Counted from the stretch's first letter, positions 8,405 to 19,885 are shown. The stretch is DNA of 42,844 bases from a bacterium (GCA_029977205.1 JAPOLI010000013.1:1-42844); one strand, 5' to 3'. Translations and numbers: made by a program. The notes: generated from the letters alone by a model not told the origin.

Positions 8405-9655
8405 CTACGGGGAGTAGCGCCGCCCCCCGGCAAAGCGCTCGAAGTAACTCCCCGAGGCGATGTCGGTCACCTTCACCACGTCACCGGTCTGCGGGGCGTG
8501 GACCATCTGGCCATCGCCGATGTAGAGACCCATATGGCCGATGTAGCCCGAGGAGTCTGCGAAGAAGACAGTGTCGCCGGGCTTGAGTTGTGCGAAGGGC
8601 ACGTACGCGCCCACCCGTGCCTGGTCGTCGGCCACGCGGGGCAGCCTCATGCCGAGCTCCCCGTACACGTAGTAGACGAGTCCGGAGCAGTCGAAGCCGC
8701 CGGGCTTCGCCCCACCCCATCGGTACGGGGTGCCCACGAACGACATCGCGGTCTGCACGGCGATCCCGCCGACCCCGGGACGGGACCCCGGCACGACCGT
8801 GTTCTTCGCGAACGCCACCTGGCTGGGCTTCCCGGCCTCGGGCTGGAACGTGACCACGTCTCCGGGCACGACCGGGAACTCGGCCTCCATCGGCCGACCG
8901 CCCATCACCAGCGCCCAGCCGCGGCTCCCGTCGATGGCGGCGTTGGTCTCGGGGCGCTCGCCGTCGATGCCGAGGTACAAGGGCTCATCCGCCGTGGCGT
9001 TGAACTTCCCCGTCACCGTTGACTTCAGCAGCAAGGCGCGCGAGCGAGCGGCCACTGCTCCGGCCACGAGGGCCTCATTGCCCGTTGCCGCCCACTCGGG
9101 TGGCATCTCGCCCGGGAGCACGCCCTTGATGTAGTTCTCCGTGCTGGTCTGGTTGATGACGGCCATCGTGCGGCCGCTGCTCGTCACCACCCGGAGGCTG
9201 CCGCGATAGCGCAGCTCGAGTGGGTCCGACATCCGGATTCCGGTCTCGGCCCTCCCGCTGTCCAGGCGCACGGGGCCCTTGAACTTGAGCGACTTCGATC
9301 TGGGCCTGTCGAGGTCGGTCACGGCGAAGCCGGTCTTGCCGTATCGCTTCACGAGGATCCGATGACCGACAGGCACCGCGCGGCCCTTTCCGCGTCGCCC
9401 CTCGTCCACGAGGCGCAGCACCGTCTTGCCCTGCATCACGACCTGCTTCGCCTGGTCGGTCACGAGGATTCGTACCGTCTGCTTCGGCAGTTGCGTGAGC
9501 GTGCTGCCGGGGAACGCCATGCGCACGATCTGCTGGGCGGTCCGGCCCTGCTTTGCCTGCGCGAGCGCCTCGTTGCGCGTCATGGGCGCAGCCGTGGCGA
9601 TGGAACCGGCCATGGCGATTGCCACGCCGGCTGCGATCAGGGGCCGGACGAACAT
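8405..9655 (-). CDS. SpoIID-type lytic transglycosylase fused to NlpC/P60 endopeptidase
   Basis: A 416-residue exported cell-wall enzyme. The signal peptide is at about 1-23. A SpoIID/LytB-like domain spans about 120-260, with the YIKGVLPGEMP motif whose glutamate (E183) matches the catalytic residue of SpoIID. A C-terminal NlpC/P60 domain spans about 296-416, with C323 in FDCSGLV, H374 in GHMGLYIGDG and H386 as the likely triad. It would cut both glycan strands and peptide stems of peptidoglycan. An upstream in-frame GTG (9739) would add 28 residues ahead of the signal peptide, so I prefer the ATG at 9655, which has TACGTT 8 nt upstream. A terminator-like hairpin follows. Confidence 0.88.
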   Translation of the reverse strand: MFVRPLIAAGVAIAMAGSIATAAPMTRNEALAQAKQGRTAQQIVRMAFPGSTLTQLPKQTVRILVTDQAKQVVMQGKTVLRLVDEGRRGKGRAVPVGHRILVKRYGKTGFAVTDLDRPRSKSLKFKGPVRLDSGRAETGIRMSDPLELRYRGSLRVVTSSGRTMAVINQTSTENYIKGVLPGEMPPEWAATGNEALVAGAVAARSRALLLKSTVTGKFNATADEPLYLGIDGERPETNAAIDGSRGWALVMGGRPMEAEFPVVPGDVVTFQPEAGKPSQVAFAKNTVVPGSRPGVGGIAVQTAMSFVGTPYRWGGAKPGGFDCSGLVYYVYGELGMRLPRVADDQARVGAYVPFAQLKPGDTVFFADSSGYIGHMGLYIGDGQMVHAPQTGDVVKVTDIASGSYFERFAGGRRYSP

Positions 9656-9663
9656 CTTCTTCC

Positions 9664-9669
9664 AACGTA
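9664..9669 (-). promoter_or_regulatory. Candidate -10 box (TACGTT) for the SpoIID/NlpC gene
   Basis: TACGTT on the minus strand ends 8 nt before the ATG at 9655. The intervening bases GGAAGAAG could also serve as a weak Shine-Dalgarno sequence, so a leaderless reading is less secure here. Confidence 0.4.
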
Positions 9670-9769
9670 GCAGCGACGTCGTTGTCTGCCATCCGGGGCC
9701 GTCCCGGTGCAGCACACGATGTGAGAAATCCCCGCTCACAAGGGGTGACAGACGCCCTCCCGGGCCCGC

Positions 9770-10852
9770 CTACGCGCCTGCGAACACCCGGCCGAGGCGT
9801 TCCATCCCGATGGTGATCTCCTCGGGTGAGACTCCGGAGTATGCGAGGCGCAGCGTGTTGTGGTGCCCCTCGGTGAAGCAGGCCGACCCGGCGACGTATA
9901 CGACTCCCGCCTCCTGCGCCACCGGCAGCAGCGCGTCGGCCGACATGCCGTCGGGCAGTTCCAGCCACATGAAGAAGCCCCCCTCGGGGGGCGTGCAGAC
10001 CGTCCCCTCGGGCATCAGCGGGAGGCCGGCCGCCATGGCGTCGCGGCGCACGCGCATGAGCTCCGTGACCCGGGCGATGTTGGGCTCGAGAAGGCCGCGA
10101 TCACACACCTCGAACACGGCTGCCTCGGGAAGGTGGGCAGGCGAGATGTAGGTCTGGTTGGCGCGGGTGGTGAGCGTCGTGACGATGTCCGGCGGTGCGA
10201 TGAGATACCCCACGCGCAGACCGGGTGCGAGGGTCTTCGAGAACGACGACGAGAACATGACGCGCTCCGGCCCGCCGATCTCGTAGACGCTGGGCAGCGT
10301 CTCGCCCTCGAAGCGCAGGTGGCCGTACGGGTCGTCCTCGAGGATCCAGAAGTCGTACTGCTCGGCCAGCGCCACGAGCGCCCGGCGCTTCTCGAGCGAG
10401 ATCGTGGTGCCCGCCGGGTTCTGGAAGTTCGGGATCGTGTAGACGACCCGGGGCACGCGGCCGGACGCGCAGGCGGCGGCCAGGGCGTCGACGTCCATGC
10501 CGTCGTCCTCCATGGGGATCGCAAGGATCTCCATGCCGTGCATCTGGGCCTGCAGCAGCGCGCGGTCGTAGGTGGGTGCCTCGAGGCCGATGAGGTCACC
10601 TGGCGACAGGAACGCCTCGAGGAGGAACACGTAGCCCTCCAGCGATCCGTTCGTGATGATGACCCGGTCGGCCGTGGTGCCGTGGTGGGCGGCGAGCCAC
10701 TCGCGCAGGGGCGGATAGCCGCCCCCGGTGCCGTAGGACAGGATCACGGTCGGGTCGGCGGCGAGCGCCGCCTCGGTGCAGCGGGCGATGAGCCCGCCAT
10801 CGAGGGCTTCAGGGGCCGGGGCCCCGCGCGCGAAGGAGATGACGTCAGGCAC
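9770..10852 (-). CDS. PLP-dependent aminotransferase, class I/II (2-aminoadipate/MocR-like group)
   Basis: A 360-residue fold type I aminotransferase. The PLP-binding lysine is in SSSFSKTLAPGLRVGY. NFQNPAG and EDDPYG carry the conserved cofactor-contacting Asn and Asp, and there is a C-terminal substrate-binding arginine in NTLRLAYSG. It looks like the aminotransferase half of MocR/LysN-type proteins without the DNA-binding domain. Substrate cannot be told from sequence; 2-aminoadipate or an aromatic or branched amino acid is plausible. The start is GTG, with TAGACT 8 nt upstream and no Shine-Dalgarno sequence. It is not obviously in an operon. Confidence 0.88.
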   Translation of the reverse strand: MPDVISFARGAPAPEALDGGLIARCTEAALAADPTVILSYGTGGGYPPLREWLAAHHGTTADRVIITNGSLEGYVFLLEAFLSPGDLIGLEAPTYDRALLQAQMHGMEILAIPMEDDGMDVDALAAACASGRVPRVVYTIPNFQNPAGTTISLEKRRALVALAEQYDFWILEDDPYGHLRFEGETLPSVYEIGGPERVMFSSSFSKTLAPGLRVGYLIAPPDIVTTLTTRANQTYISPAHLPEAAVFEVCDRGLLEPNIARVTELMRVRRDAMAAGLPLMPEGTVCTPPEGGFFMWLELPDGMSADALLPVAQEAGVVYVAGSACFTEGHHNTLRLAYSGVSPEEITIGMERLGRVFAGA

Positions 10853-10860
10853 GGCGCGGC

Positions 10861-10889
10861 AGTCTAGACACGCGCCACCCCGGTAGCCT
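10861..10889. promoter_or_regulatory. Back-to-back divergent -10 boxes
   Basis: The minus-strand box TAGACT (complement of 10861-10866) serves the aminotransferase at 10852. The plus-strand box TAGCCT (10884-10889) lies 7 nt before a GTG at 10897, which now opens no real gene. The two boxes are 17 bp apart, the same geometry as at 618-646. Confidence 0.45.
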
Positions 10890-10903
10890 CACCGCGGTGG
10901 CGC

Positions 10904-10987
10904 ATGCATGCGATCCGCGCGGGCCACGACATGATGCTCGAGGACCCCTCGGGCACCGCCCGGCTGCTCGTGGAGATCGCCTCCTGA
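10904..10987 (+). pseudogene. Possible 3' remnant of an alpha/beta-hydrolase gene
   Basis: The reading frame encodes MHAIRAGHDMMLEDP, then SGTARLLVEIAS and a stop. The A-G-H-D-M-M-L-E segment looks like the end of many alpha/beta-hydrolases, where this histidine is the catalytic base, followed by the last helix. Nothing upstream supplies the rest of the enzyme: the aminotransferase starts 50 bases away on the other strand. A promoter-like TAGCCT with a GTG 7 nt later (10897) lies just before it, in a different frame. I infer an internal deletion that joined the start of a gene to its end. Chance similarity over 27 codons remains possible. Confidence 0.4.
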
Positions 10988-11014
10988 GCAGCCGGGCGGT
11001 GCGGGGGCCAACGG

Positions 11015-11884
11015 CTAGGCCAGGGTCTCAACCACGATCTCGGCGACCTCGGTGGGGTTGGTCCCCACGCGCACGCCGAGCGCTTCGAGCGCGTCCTTCT
11101 TGCCCTGGGCGGTGCCGGAGGAGCCGGTGATGATGGCTCCGGCGTGACCCATCTGCTTGCCGGGCGGCGCCTGGAAGCCGGCGATGTAGCCGACCACCGG
11201 AGTCGTCATGTTGGCGGCGATGAACTCACCGGCGCGCTCCTCCTCATCGCCGCCGATCTCCCCGACCATCACGACGAGGTCGGTGTCGGGATCCGCCTCG
11301 AACATGCCGAGGACGTCGATGAACGACGAGCCCACGATCGGGTCGCCGCCGATGCCCACGACCGTGCTCTGGCCGATGCCCATGTCACCGATCTCCTTCG
11401 AGATCTGGTACGTCAGGGTGCCGGAGCGGCTCACGATTCCCACCCGACCCGGCGTGAACACGTCTGTCGGCATGATGCCCACCGTCGCCTTGCCCGGGCT
11501 GATGGCGCCCGGGCAGTTGGGCCCCAGCAGGCGCTGGTCGCTGCGCCCGAGGTGGGTGTACACGCGCATCATGTCGTGGGCGGGGATGCCCTCGGTGATG
11601 GCGATGGTCAGATCGATTCCGGCGTCAAGTGACTCGTAGATCGCGTCCGTCGCGAATCGCGGGGGCACGAAGATCATCGAGGTGTTGGCGCCGGTGGCCT
11701 CCACGGCATCGCGCACGGTGTTGAACACCGGGATGCCCTCGACATCCTGCCCGGCCTTGCCCGGCGTGACGCCGGCCACCACGTTGGTGCCATATGCCTT
11801 GTTGCGGAGGGTGTGGAACTGACCCTCACGGCCGGTGACGCCCTGCACCACCAGCTTGGTGTTCTCATCGACCAGGATGCTCAC
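11015..11884 (-). CDS. sucD: Succinyl-CoA synthetase alpha subunit
   Basis: Interconverts succinyl-CoA and succinate with nucleotide triphosphate formation. The 289-residue subunit has an N-terminal CoA-binding Rossmann domain ([13 protein letters not shown]) and GPNCPG. The histidine phosphorylated in catalysis is H247, in QMGHAGAII. It overlaps the sucC stop by 4 nt, in the usual sucC-sucD order. It consumes or supplies the succinyl-CoA made by the methylmalonyl-CoA mutase operon a few kb away. Confidence 0.97.
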   Translation of the reverse strand: MSILVDENTKLVVQGVTGREGQFHTLRNKAYGTNVVAGVTPGKAGQDVEGIPVFNTVRDAVEATGANTSMIFVPPRFATDAIYESLDAGIDLTIAITEGIPAHDMMRVYTHLGRSDQRLLGPNCPGAISPGKATVGIMPTDVFTPGRVGIVSRSGTLTYQISKEIGDMGIGQSTVVGIGGDPIVGSSFIDVLGMFEADPDTDLVVMVGEIGGDEEERAGEFIAANMTTPVVGYIAGFQAPPGKQMGHAGAIITGSSGTAQGKKDALEALGVRVGTNPTEVAEIVVETLA

Positions 11885-13029
11885 GAGGCCTCCTTCGCGA
11901 GCTCCACGGCGCGCTGGGCGGCCGAGAGCATCGTGGGCTCGACCACCACGTTGGCAGGGGCGCGCTCGGCGATGATTGCGCGCCCCGCCTCTGCGGCGGT
12001 CCCGTCGAGGCGCACGACGATCGGGAGCGTGGCCCCCAGCGTGTCGAGCGCGGTGAGGAGGCCTTCGGCCACCTCGTCGCAGCGGGTGATGCCACCGAAG
12101 ATGTTGATCATCAGCGACTTCACCTTGGGGTCGCTCAGCAGCACCTCGAGCGCGGTGGCCACTGCCTCCGCGTTCGACCCGCCGCCGGCATCCAGGAAGT
12201 TGGCGGGCTTGCCACCGGCGAGCGCCACCACATCGAGGCTGCTCATCACGATCCCGGCGCCGTTGCCCATGATCCCGACGTCGCCGTCGAGCTTCACGTA
12301 GGTGACGCCGCGCTCGTGCGCCATGCGCTCCTGCTCGTCGTCCGTGACGCTCTCCTTGAGCGCCGCCAGATCGGGGTGCCGGAAGAGCGCGTTGTTGTCG
12401 ATCGAGACCTTGGCGTCGAGCGCCACCACGCGATCATCCGCGGTCCAGATGAGGGGATTGATCTCAATGAGCGTGGCCTCGAGGCCGATGAATGCCTCAT
12501 ACGCCTTCGTGAGCGCATCGAGCACGCCCTTCTGCGCGGGCTCGTCGATCCCGGCGTGGTAGATCAGCCAGCGACCGTGGTGCGGCTGGAACCCGATCAG
12601 CGGGTCGACGTGCAGGCGCGCCAGTGCCTCCGGGTGCTCCTCCGCCACCGCTTCGATGTCCATGCCGCCCATGGCGGAGAGCATCACGAGGGGCTTCTTC
12701 GCCGAGCGGTCAAAGGTGACCGAGGCGTAGTACTCCTTCTTGATGTCCGAGGCGGCCTCGATCCACAGCCGCTTCACCGTGTGCCCCTTGATGTCCATGC
12801 CCAGGATGGCGTCGGCCTCGGTGAACGCCTCATCGGCGGTCGCGGCGAGCTTGATGCCGCCGGCCTTGCCCCGGCCGCCCACCTGCACCTGTGCCTTCAC
12901 CACCACCGTGCCGCCAATGGCCTCGGCGGCGGCCTTCGCCTGCTCGGGCGTGTCGGCAACCTCGCCCGATGGCACGGCGAGGCCGTACTCGGCGAACAGC
13001 TGCTTGCCCTGATACTCGAAGAGATCCAC
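11881..13029 (-). CDS. sucC: Succinyl-CoA synthetase beta subunit
   Basis: A 382-residue ATP-grasp subunit that binds the nucleotide and, with SucD, forms the succinate site. The N terminus (MDLFEYQGKQLFAEYG) and the glycine-rich VQVGGRGKAGGIKLA stretch are typical. The C-terminal ligase-CoA domain includes NIFGGITRCDEVAEG. The GTG start has AAGGGA about 7 nt upstream. It is first in the sucCD operon; the 109-nt gap upstream is shared with a divergent small gene. Confidence 0.96.
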   Translation of the reverse strand: MDLFEYQGKQLFAEYGLAVPSGEVADTPEQAKAAAEAIGGTVVVKAQVQVGGRGKAGGIKLAATADEAFTEADAILGMDIKGHTVKRLWIEAASDIKKEYYASVTFDRSAKKPLVMLSAMGGMDIEAVAEEHPEALARLHVDPLIGFQPHHGRWLIYHAGIDEPAQKGVLDALTKAYEAFIGLEATLIEINPLIWTADDRVVALDAKVSIDNNALFRHPDLAALKESVTDDEQERMAHERGVTYVKLDGDVGIMGNGAGIVMSSLDVVALAGGKPANFLDAGGGSNAEAVATALEVLLSDPKVKSLMINIFGGITRCDEVAEGLLTALDTLGATLPIVVRLDGTAAEAGRAIIAERAPANVVVEPTMLSAAQRAVELAKEAS

Positions 13030-13125
13030 CCGCGTCCCTTGTCTCGCTAACGGAAAGAGGCCCGCATCACAGGGGGTGCAGGCCGGTCGAGGACTCTACC
13101 CATGCCGCGGGTCCGGGCGGCCGTC

Positions 13126-13131
13126 TACCCT
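13126..13131 (+). promoter_or_regulatory. Candidate -10 box (TACCCT) for a leaderless transcript
   Basis: TACCCT ends 7 nt before the ATG at 13139, and no Shine-Dalgarno sequence is present. Confidence 0.5.
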
Positions 13132-13138
13132 CGCGTAC

Positions 13139-13432
13139 ATGTCGGGTGACAGGGCCACCGCGCAGCGGTTGGAGATGCTGCTCGTGCTGCAATGGCTCGA
13201 CGAGGGCATGGCCGTGAACGGGGACGTGATGCTGTCGGTGCCCACCGCGGCGGCGGAACTCGGCCTCGAGGGCGATGAGGGCCTGCTGTCGCTCATGGGG
13301 GCGCTGGGCATCCTCGAGGAGGAGGGCCGGGTGCAGGTCGAATGGCCGTCGCGGCCATTCGACTCGGCGGAGGCACGCGTGCTGCTCTCCCCGGATATCG
13401 CCCGCGATGCCGAGGCGCTCTTCGGGTCGTAG
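13139..13432 (+). CDS. Small helical protein of unknown function
   Basis: A 97-residue acidic protein, mostly predicted helix, with a short strand pair near 75-85 (GRVQVEWPSRPF). The pattern of helices followed by a small hairpin resembles a winged-helix fold, but there is no clear DNA-recognition helix, so this is only a guess. I chose ATG 13139 over an in-frame ATG at 13076 because TACCCT lies 7 nt before it and the extra 21 residues are Arg/Gly/Pro-rich, like untranslated GC-rich DNA. It is convergent with the gene at 13443, 10 nt away. Confidence 0.55.
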   Translation: MSGDRATAQRLEMLLVLQWLDEGMAVNGDVMLSVPTAAAELGLEGDEGLLSLMGALGILEEEGRVQVEWPSRPFDSAEARVLLSPDIARDAEALFGS

Positions 13433-13442
13433 GGGCCTCGGC

Positions 13443-14240
13443 CTAGCGCGAGAGCACGCGCAGGGCGGCCGCGGCGCCGATAGCGGCCCCCACGAGGCCC
13501 CCGATCACGAGCGCCGTCGTGCGGTTCGCTGCGGCAGGGTCGAGCACCGCCACGAGGCCCGCAGCGATGCCCACGCCGATGGCGCCAACGATGATGGCCG
13601 CCGCGGCAGCGATGCCGACGTCCCTCATGCTGGGCAGCTGCCACCCGCGGTCGGCCGTCGCGGCCACGGGGTCGGGGCCGCTGAACATCCGCACGTCCTC
13701 GGGGTCACGGGCTGTTGCCGCGATGCCGCTGGCCATGTCACGGAGGGTCTCGGGGTAGACGGTCGCCTCGCGGGCCAGTGCGCGCAGCGCCACGCCGGTG
13801 CGGGCAAGGTGCAGTGGATCACGAGGGAGAGCGCGCGCAAGGGAGGCCGCGGTGAGCGCTGCGGCCTCGGCGGGGTCGAGATCGCCGGCGCTGATGACCA
13901 CCTCGGCATCGTCGGGATCGTCACCCGGCTCCAGCACGAGGGTGGCGATCGCCGCTCCCGGTGGCGGAGAGACCTCGCCGGGTGGCACGGCCAGTCCGCC
14001 GATCTCGCACCGGCCCGTCAGGTCCACGAGGTCATCCGGTGCAGATGCCGCAAAGGCGCGGATCACCGCCTGGCGCCCCGGGCCGTCGGCGGCGGCCAGC
14101 CGGTCGGCCGCCAGCGCCACTCCGCACGCGAGCACGGCGCGGCGCACGGCCTCACGGTCCGCCCCATCAGGCTCGACGAGCGCTCCGGCCGATGCGCGCC
14201 CCGCGCCGCGGCGGCCAGCCCACAGGACGATGCGGGCCAT
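13443..14240 (-). CDS. Orphan membrane-anchored protein at the end of the carboxylase operon
   Basis: A 265-residue protein I do not recognise. Residues 1-205 are soluble, Ala/Asp-rich and acidic, with no clear motif. Two hydrophobic Gly/Ala-rich segments, at about 209-235 and 240-262, form a C-terminal hairpin anchor. The ATG lies one base after the stop of the carboxylase alpha gene, so it is the last gene of the mutase-carboxylase operon and likely co-translated. It has no known role in propionyl-CoA metabolism. Confidence 0.6.
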   Translation of the reverse strand: MARIVLWAGRRGAGRASAGALVEPDGADREAVRRAVLACGVALAADRLAAADGPGRQAVIRAFAASAPDDLVDLTGRCEIGGLAVPPGEVSPPPGAAIATLVLEPGDDPDDAEVVISAGDLDPAEAAALTAASLARALPRDPLHLARTGVALRALAREATVYPETLRDMASGIAATARDPEDVRMFSGPDPVAATADRGWQLPSMRDVGIAAAAAIIVGAIGVGIAAGLVAVLDPAAANRTTALVIGGLVGAAIGAAAALRVLSR

Positions 14241-14241
14241 C

Positions 14242-16020
14242 TCAGCCGATGACGGCGATGACCTCGTCGGCGGCCACCGACTGACCGGCCTCGACGCTCA
14301 CCGCGCTGATCGTCCCCGCGGTGTGCGCGGTGACCTCGTTCTCCATCTTCATTGCCTCGATGATGCAGATGACGTCGCCGACGGCGACCTCCTGGCCGGC
14401 CTCCACGGCCACGCTCAGCACCGTCCCCTGCATGGGTGAGAGCACGTCACCGGTGGCGTTGCCTCCGCCCGAGCCGTGGTGACCGCCGCCGCCCCGGCGC
14501 TCGCGCTTCTTCGCCGGCGCAGGCCCACCGCCCGCGGCGAGGTCCTTCTCGGGGATGAACAGGCGCACGTCGAACCTGCGTCCGCCGACCTCAGCCACCA
14601 GCGCGCGCTCGGCCATGGGCTCGGCCTCGGGCGCCTCGGGCGCGGCCGGCGGGGAACCATCACGAGCCGGCAGCGGGGTGTCCTCGGCGCTCATCGCCTC
14701 GAGCGCGTCGTGGCAGGCGCCGCCATCGATGAAATCCTGCTGGTTCAGCAGCCAGATGTGGAAGGGGATCAGCGTGGTCACTCCGTCCACCACGTACTCC
14801 TCGAGCGCGCGAAGCATCCGCAGCCGGGCCGTCTCGCGGTCGACGTCCCACGTGATGAGCTTGGCCACCATGGGGTCGTACATGTCGCTGATCACCGAGC
14901 CGCCCTGCACGCCGGAGTCCACCCGCACTCCGGGGCCGGCCGGCTCGCGGTAGGCGGTGATGGGGCCGGGGGTGGGCAGGAAGCGCCGCTCGGCGTCCTC
15001 GGCGTTGATGCGGCACTCGAACGCGTGGCCGCGCGGTGCCACCTCGTCCTGCGTGATCGAGACGGCCTCACCGGCCGCGATGCGCACCTGCTCACGGACG
15101 AGGTCGAGCCCCGTGACCATCTCGGTGACCGTGTGCTCCACCTGGATGCGCGTGTTCATCTCGAGGAAGAAGAACTCCTCGCCCGACACCAGGTACTCCA
15201 GCGTGCCGGCCGAGCGGTAGCCCACCGCCTCGGCCGCGCGCACGGAGGCCGCGCCCATCCGCTGGCGCAGGTCGTCGCTCACGATCGGGCTGGGGGTCTC
15301 CTCCACCAGCTTCTGGTGGCGGCGCTGCACCGAGCAGTCGCGCTCGCCGAGCCACAGGGTGGTGCCGTGGCCGTCCGCCAGCACCTGGATCTCCACATGG
15401 CGCGGCTGGGGCAGGTAGCGCTCGAGGTACACCGTGGAGTCGGCGAAGAACTTCTCGCTCTCGCGCCGGGCGCCCTCGAAGGCGGACTCCAGGTCGTCCG
15501 GCGTCAGCGCCACGCGGAATCCCTTGCCACCACCACCCGCCGCGGCCTTCACGGCGATGGGGTAGCCGATCTCCTCCGCGATCCCGGTTGCCTCGGCCAC
15601 GTCGGCCACGCCCTCCGTGACGCCGGGGACGATCGGCACGCCCGCGGCGTCCATGAGGGCACGCGCGGCGGTCTTCGACCCCATGGCGTCGATGGCGTCC
15701 GGCGGCGGGCCGATGAAGGTGATGCCGGCCTCCTCGCAGGCACGGGCGAACGGGGCGTTCTCGGCCAGGAAGCCATAGCCCGGGTGCACGGCCTGGGCGC
15801 CGGATGCCGCGGCCACCTCGAGGATCTTGGGGATGTTCAGGTAGGTGTCGGTGGCGGGCCCGGGGCCCAGCGAGTGCGCCTCGTCGGCGAACTGGACGAA
15901 CAGCGCGTCACGGTCCGCCTCGGAGTAGACGGCAACCGAACGGATGCCCATCTCGCGCAGCGTCCGCATGACGCGAATCGCGATCTCGCCCCGGTTCGCC
16001 ACCAGCACCGCATCGAACAT
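14242..16020 (-). CDS. Acetyl/propionyl-CoA carboxylase alpha subunit (biotin carboxylase + BCCP)
   Basis: A 592-residue two-function subunit. Biotin carboxylase (about 1-450) begins with [16 protein letters not shown], has the ATP-grasp loop KAAAGGGGKGF and the active-site segment EMNTRIQVEH. A Gly/His/Arg-rich linker (about 495-525) leads to a C-terminal biotinyl domain with the biotin lysine in EAMKMEN. It carboxylates biotin for transfer by the beta subunit encoded upstream. I chose the ATG at 16020, with a Shine-Dalgarno sequence (GAGGAG) about 8 nt before it; an upstream ATG would add 21 poorly conserved residues. It starts on the last base of the epsilon subunit stop. Between mutA and pccB, propionyl-CoA is the likely substrate, but acetyl-CoA is possible. 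Confidence 0.92.
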   Translation of the reverse strand: MFDAVLVANRGEIAIRVMRTLREMGIRSVAVYSEADRDALFVQFADEAHSLGPGPATDTYLNIPKILEVAAASGAQAVHPGYGFLAENAPFARACEEAGITFIGPPPDAIDAMGSKTAARALMDAAGVPIVPGVTEGVADVAEATGIAEEIGYPIAVKAAAGGGGKGFRVALTPDDLESAFEGARRESEKFFADSTVYLERYLPQPRHVEIQVLADGHGTTLWLGERDCSVQRRHQKLVEETPSPIVSDDLRQRMGAASVRAAEAVGYRSAGTLEYLVSGEEFFFLEMNTRIQVEHTVTEMVTGLDLVREQVRIAAGEAVSITQDEVAPRGHAFECRINAEDAERRFLPTPGPITAYREPAGPGVRVDSGVQGGSVISDMYDPMVAKLITWDVDRETARLRMLRALEEYVVDGVTTLIPFHIWLLNQQDFIDGGACHDALEAMSAEDTPLPARDGSPPAAPEAPEAEPMAERALVAEVGGRRFDVRLFIPEKDLAAGGGPAPAKKRERRGGGGHHGSGGGNATGDVLSPMQGTVLSVAVEAGQEVAVGDVICIIEAMKMENEVTAHTAGTISAVSVEAGQSVAADEVIAVIG

Positions 16021-16207
16021 CAGCGACTCCTCGTCTGGTCGGGGGCACGCTCCACTCCCTCGCGCATGGCAGCCCGGCGCCACGCCGAGCGGTAGGCGGC
16101 GGGGCCCGGATCGGGCGCGGCCGATGCGCTGAGCAGGGCCTGGACGGCGGCCGCGATGGCCGCGGCCTCGTCGGGTGACGGAGTGGGGGACACCTCGAGG
16201 ACGGCGC

Positions 16208-16211
<4 letters not shown>
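16020..16211 (-). CDS. Acyl-CoA carboxylase epsilon-type subunit
   Basis: A 63-residue protein encoded between the beta and alpha subunits and overlapping both. Its GTG sits in the beta stop (GTGA), and its TGA shares a base with the alpha ATG. The start [21 protein letters not shown] and the end [13 protein letters not shown] follow the layout of actinobacterial AccE/PccE subunits: a short strand, P-T-P-x-E-x-A-A-I helix, low-complexity linker, then a W-containing segment. In that lineage epsilon stabilises the alpha-beta complex. Identity is inferred from position plus weak motif similarity. A longer start at 16289 would lie inside the beta gene and is unlikely. Confidence 0.7.
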
Positions 16212-19371
<3,160 letters not shown>

Positions 19372-19485
19372 CAGGCGCGCCTCCGCGGCTCATCGCTCAC
19401 GCTCAGGAGGGCCCTCGCGTGCGGCGGCACGGTACCAGAACGGCGGGGTCCGGCCTGCTGTCCGCCACGTGTGATCAGGGCGCGA

Positions 19486-19491
19486 TAGCCT
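19486..19491 (+). promoter_or_regulatory. Candidate -10 box (TAGCCT) for a leaderless transcript
   Basis: TAGCCT ends 7 nt before the ATG at 19499; no Shine-Dalgarno sequence is visible. Confidence 0.5.
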
Positions 19492-19498
19492 CACGGCT

Positions 19499-19885
19499 AT
19501 GAGCGATCAGGAGCGCCGGCTCGATCCCGGCACGGGCCCCGGCGTGGGGGTGATCGAGGCCACCGACCCGTCGGTGGACGTCGAGGAGAACCTCTGGACC
19601 GACGACTCCGGCGAGGACCTGCAGGGCTGGTACTGCATCGCCACCGACCCGTGGCCATGCCCCGCGGAGGGCTGCGGCTTCGTGGCCAACCACATCACGG
19701 CCGCTCACCTCGTGATCTGCTGGCCGGAGATGGACGACCCGAACCTGCTCACCCATGCGCAGATCGCCAAGGAGGTCGGGCGCAACCCGCGGGTGGCCGA
19801 GTACCAGAGCGGCATGGGCCCGGCGTGCTCGTACTACCAGTGGATCGCCGCCGGCCGGCCCGTGCACGGCATCCGGGCGACCTAG
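19499..19885 (+). CDS. Small acidic protein with C2H2-like zinc-binding motif
   Basis: A 128-residue protein. Residues 1-40 are acidic and probably disordered. A possible zinc site follows: C54 and C59 (CPAEGC) with H65 and H70 (NHITAAH), then C74 and the aromatic W75. The C-terminal half is mixed, with LTHAQIAKEVGRNPRVAEY resembling a helix pair. I do not recognise a family. It is probably a monocistronic, leaderless gene. Its stop codon shares the palindrome CTAG with the stop of the convergent amidase. Confidence 0.6.
   Translation: MSDQERRLDPGTGPGVGVIEATDPSVDVEENLWTDDSGEDLQGWYCIATDPWPCPAEGCGFVANHITAAHLVICWPEMDDPNLLTHAQIAKEVGRNPRVAEYQSGMGPACSYYQWIAAGRPVHGIRAT

Noticed and set aside
14476-16095. 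539-codon open frame on the plus strand, antisense to the carboxylase alpha gene
   Set aside because: It mirrors the codon-position bias of the real minus-strand gene, is extremely rich in Arg, His and Gly, and has no motif. Such shadows are common at this G+C content.
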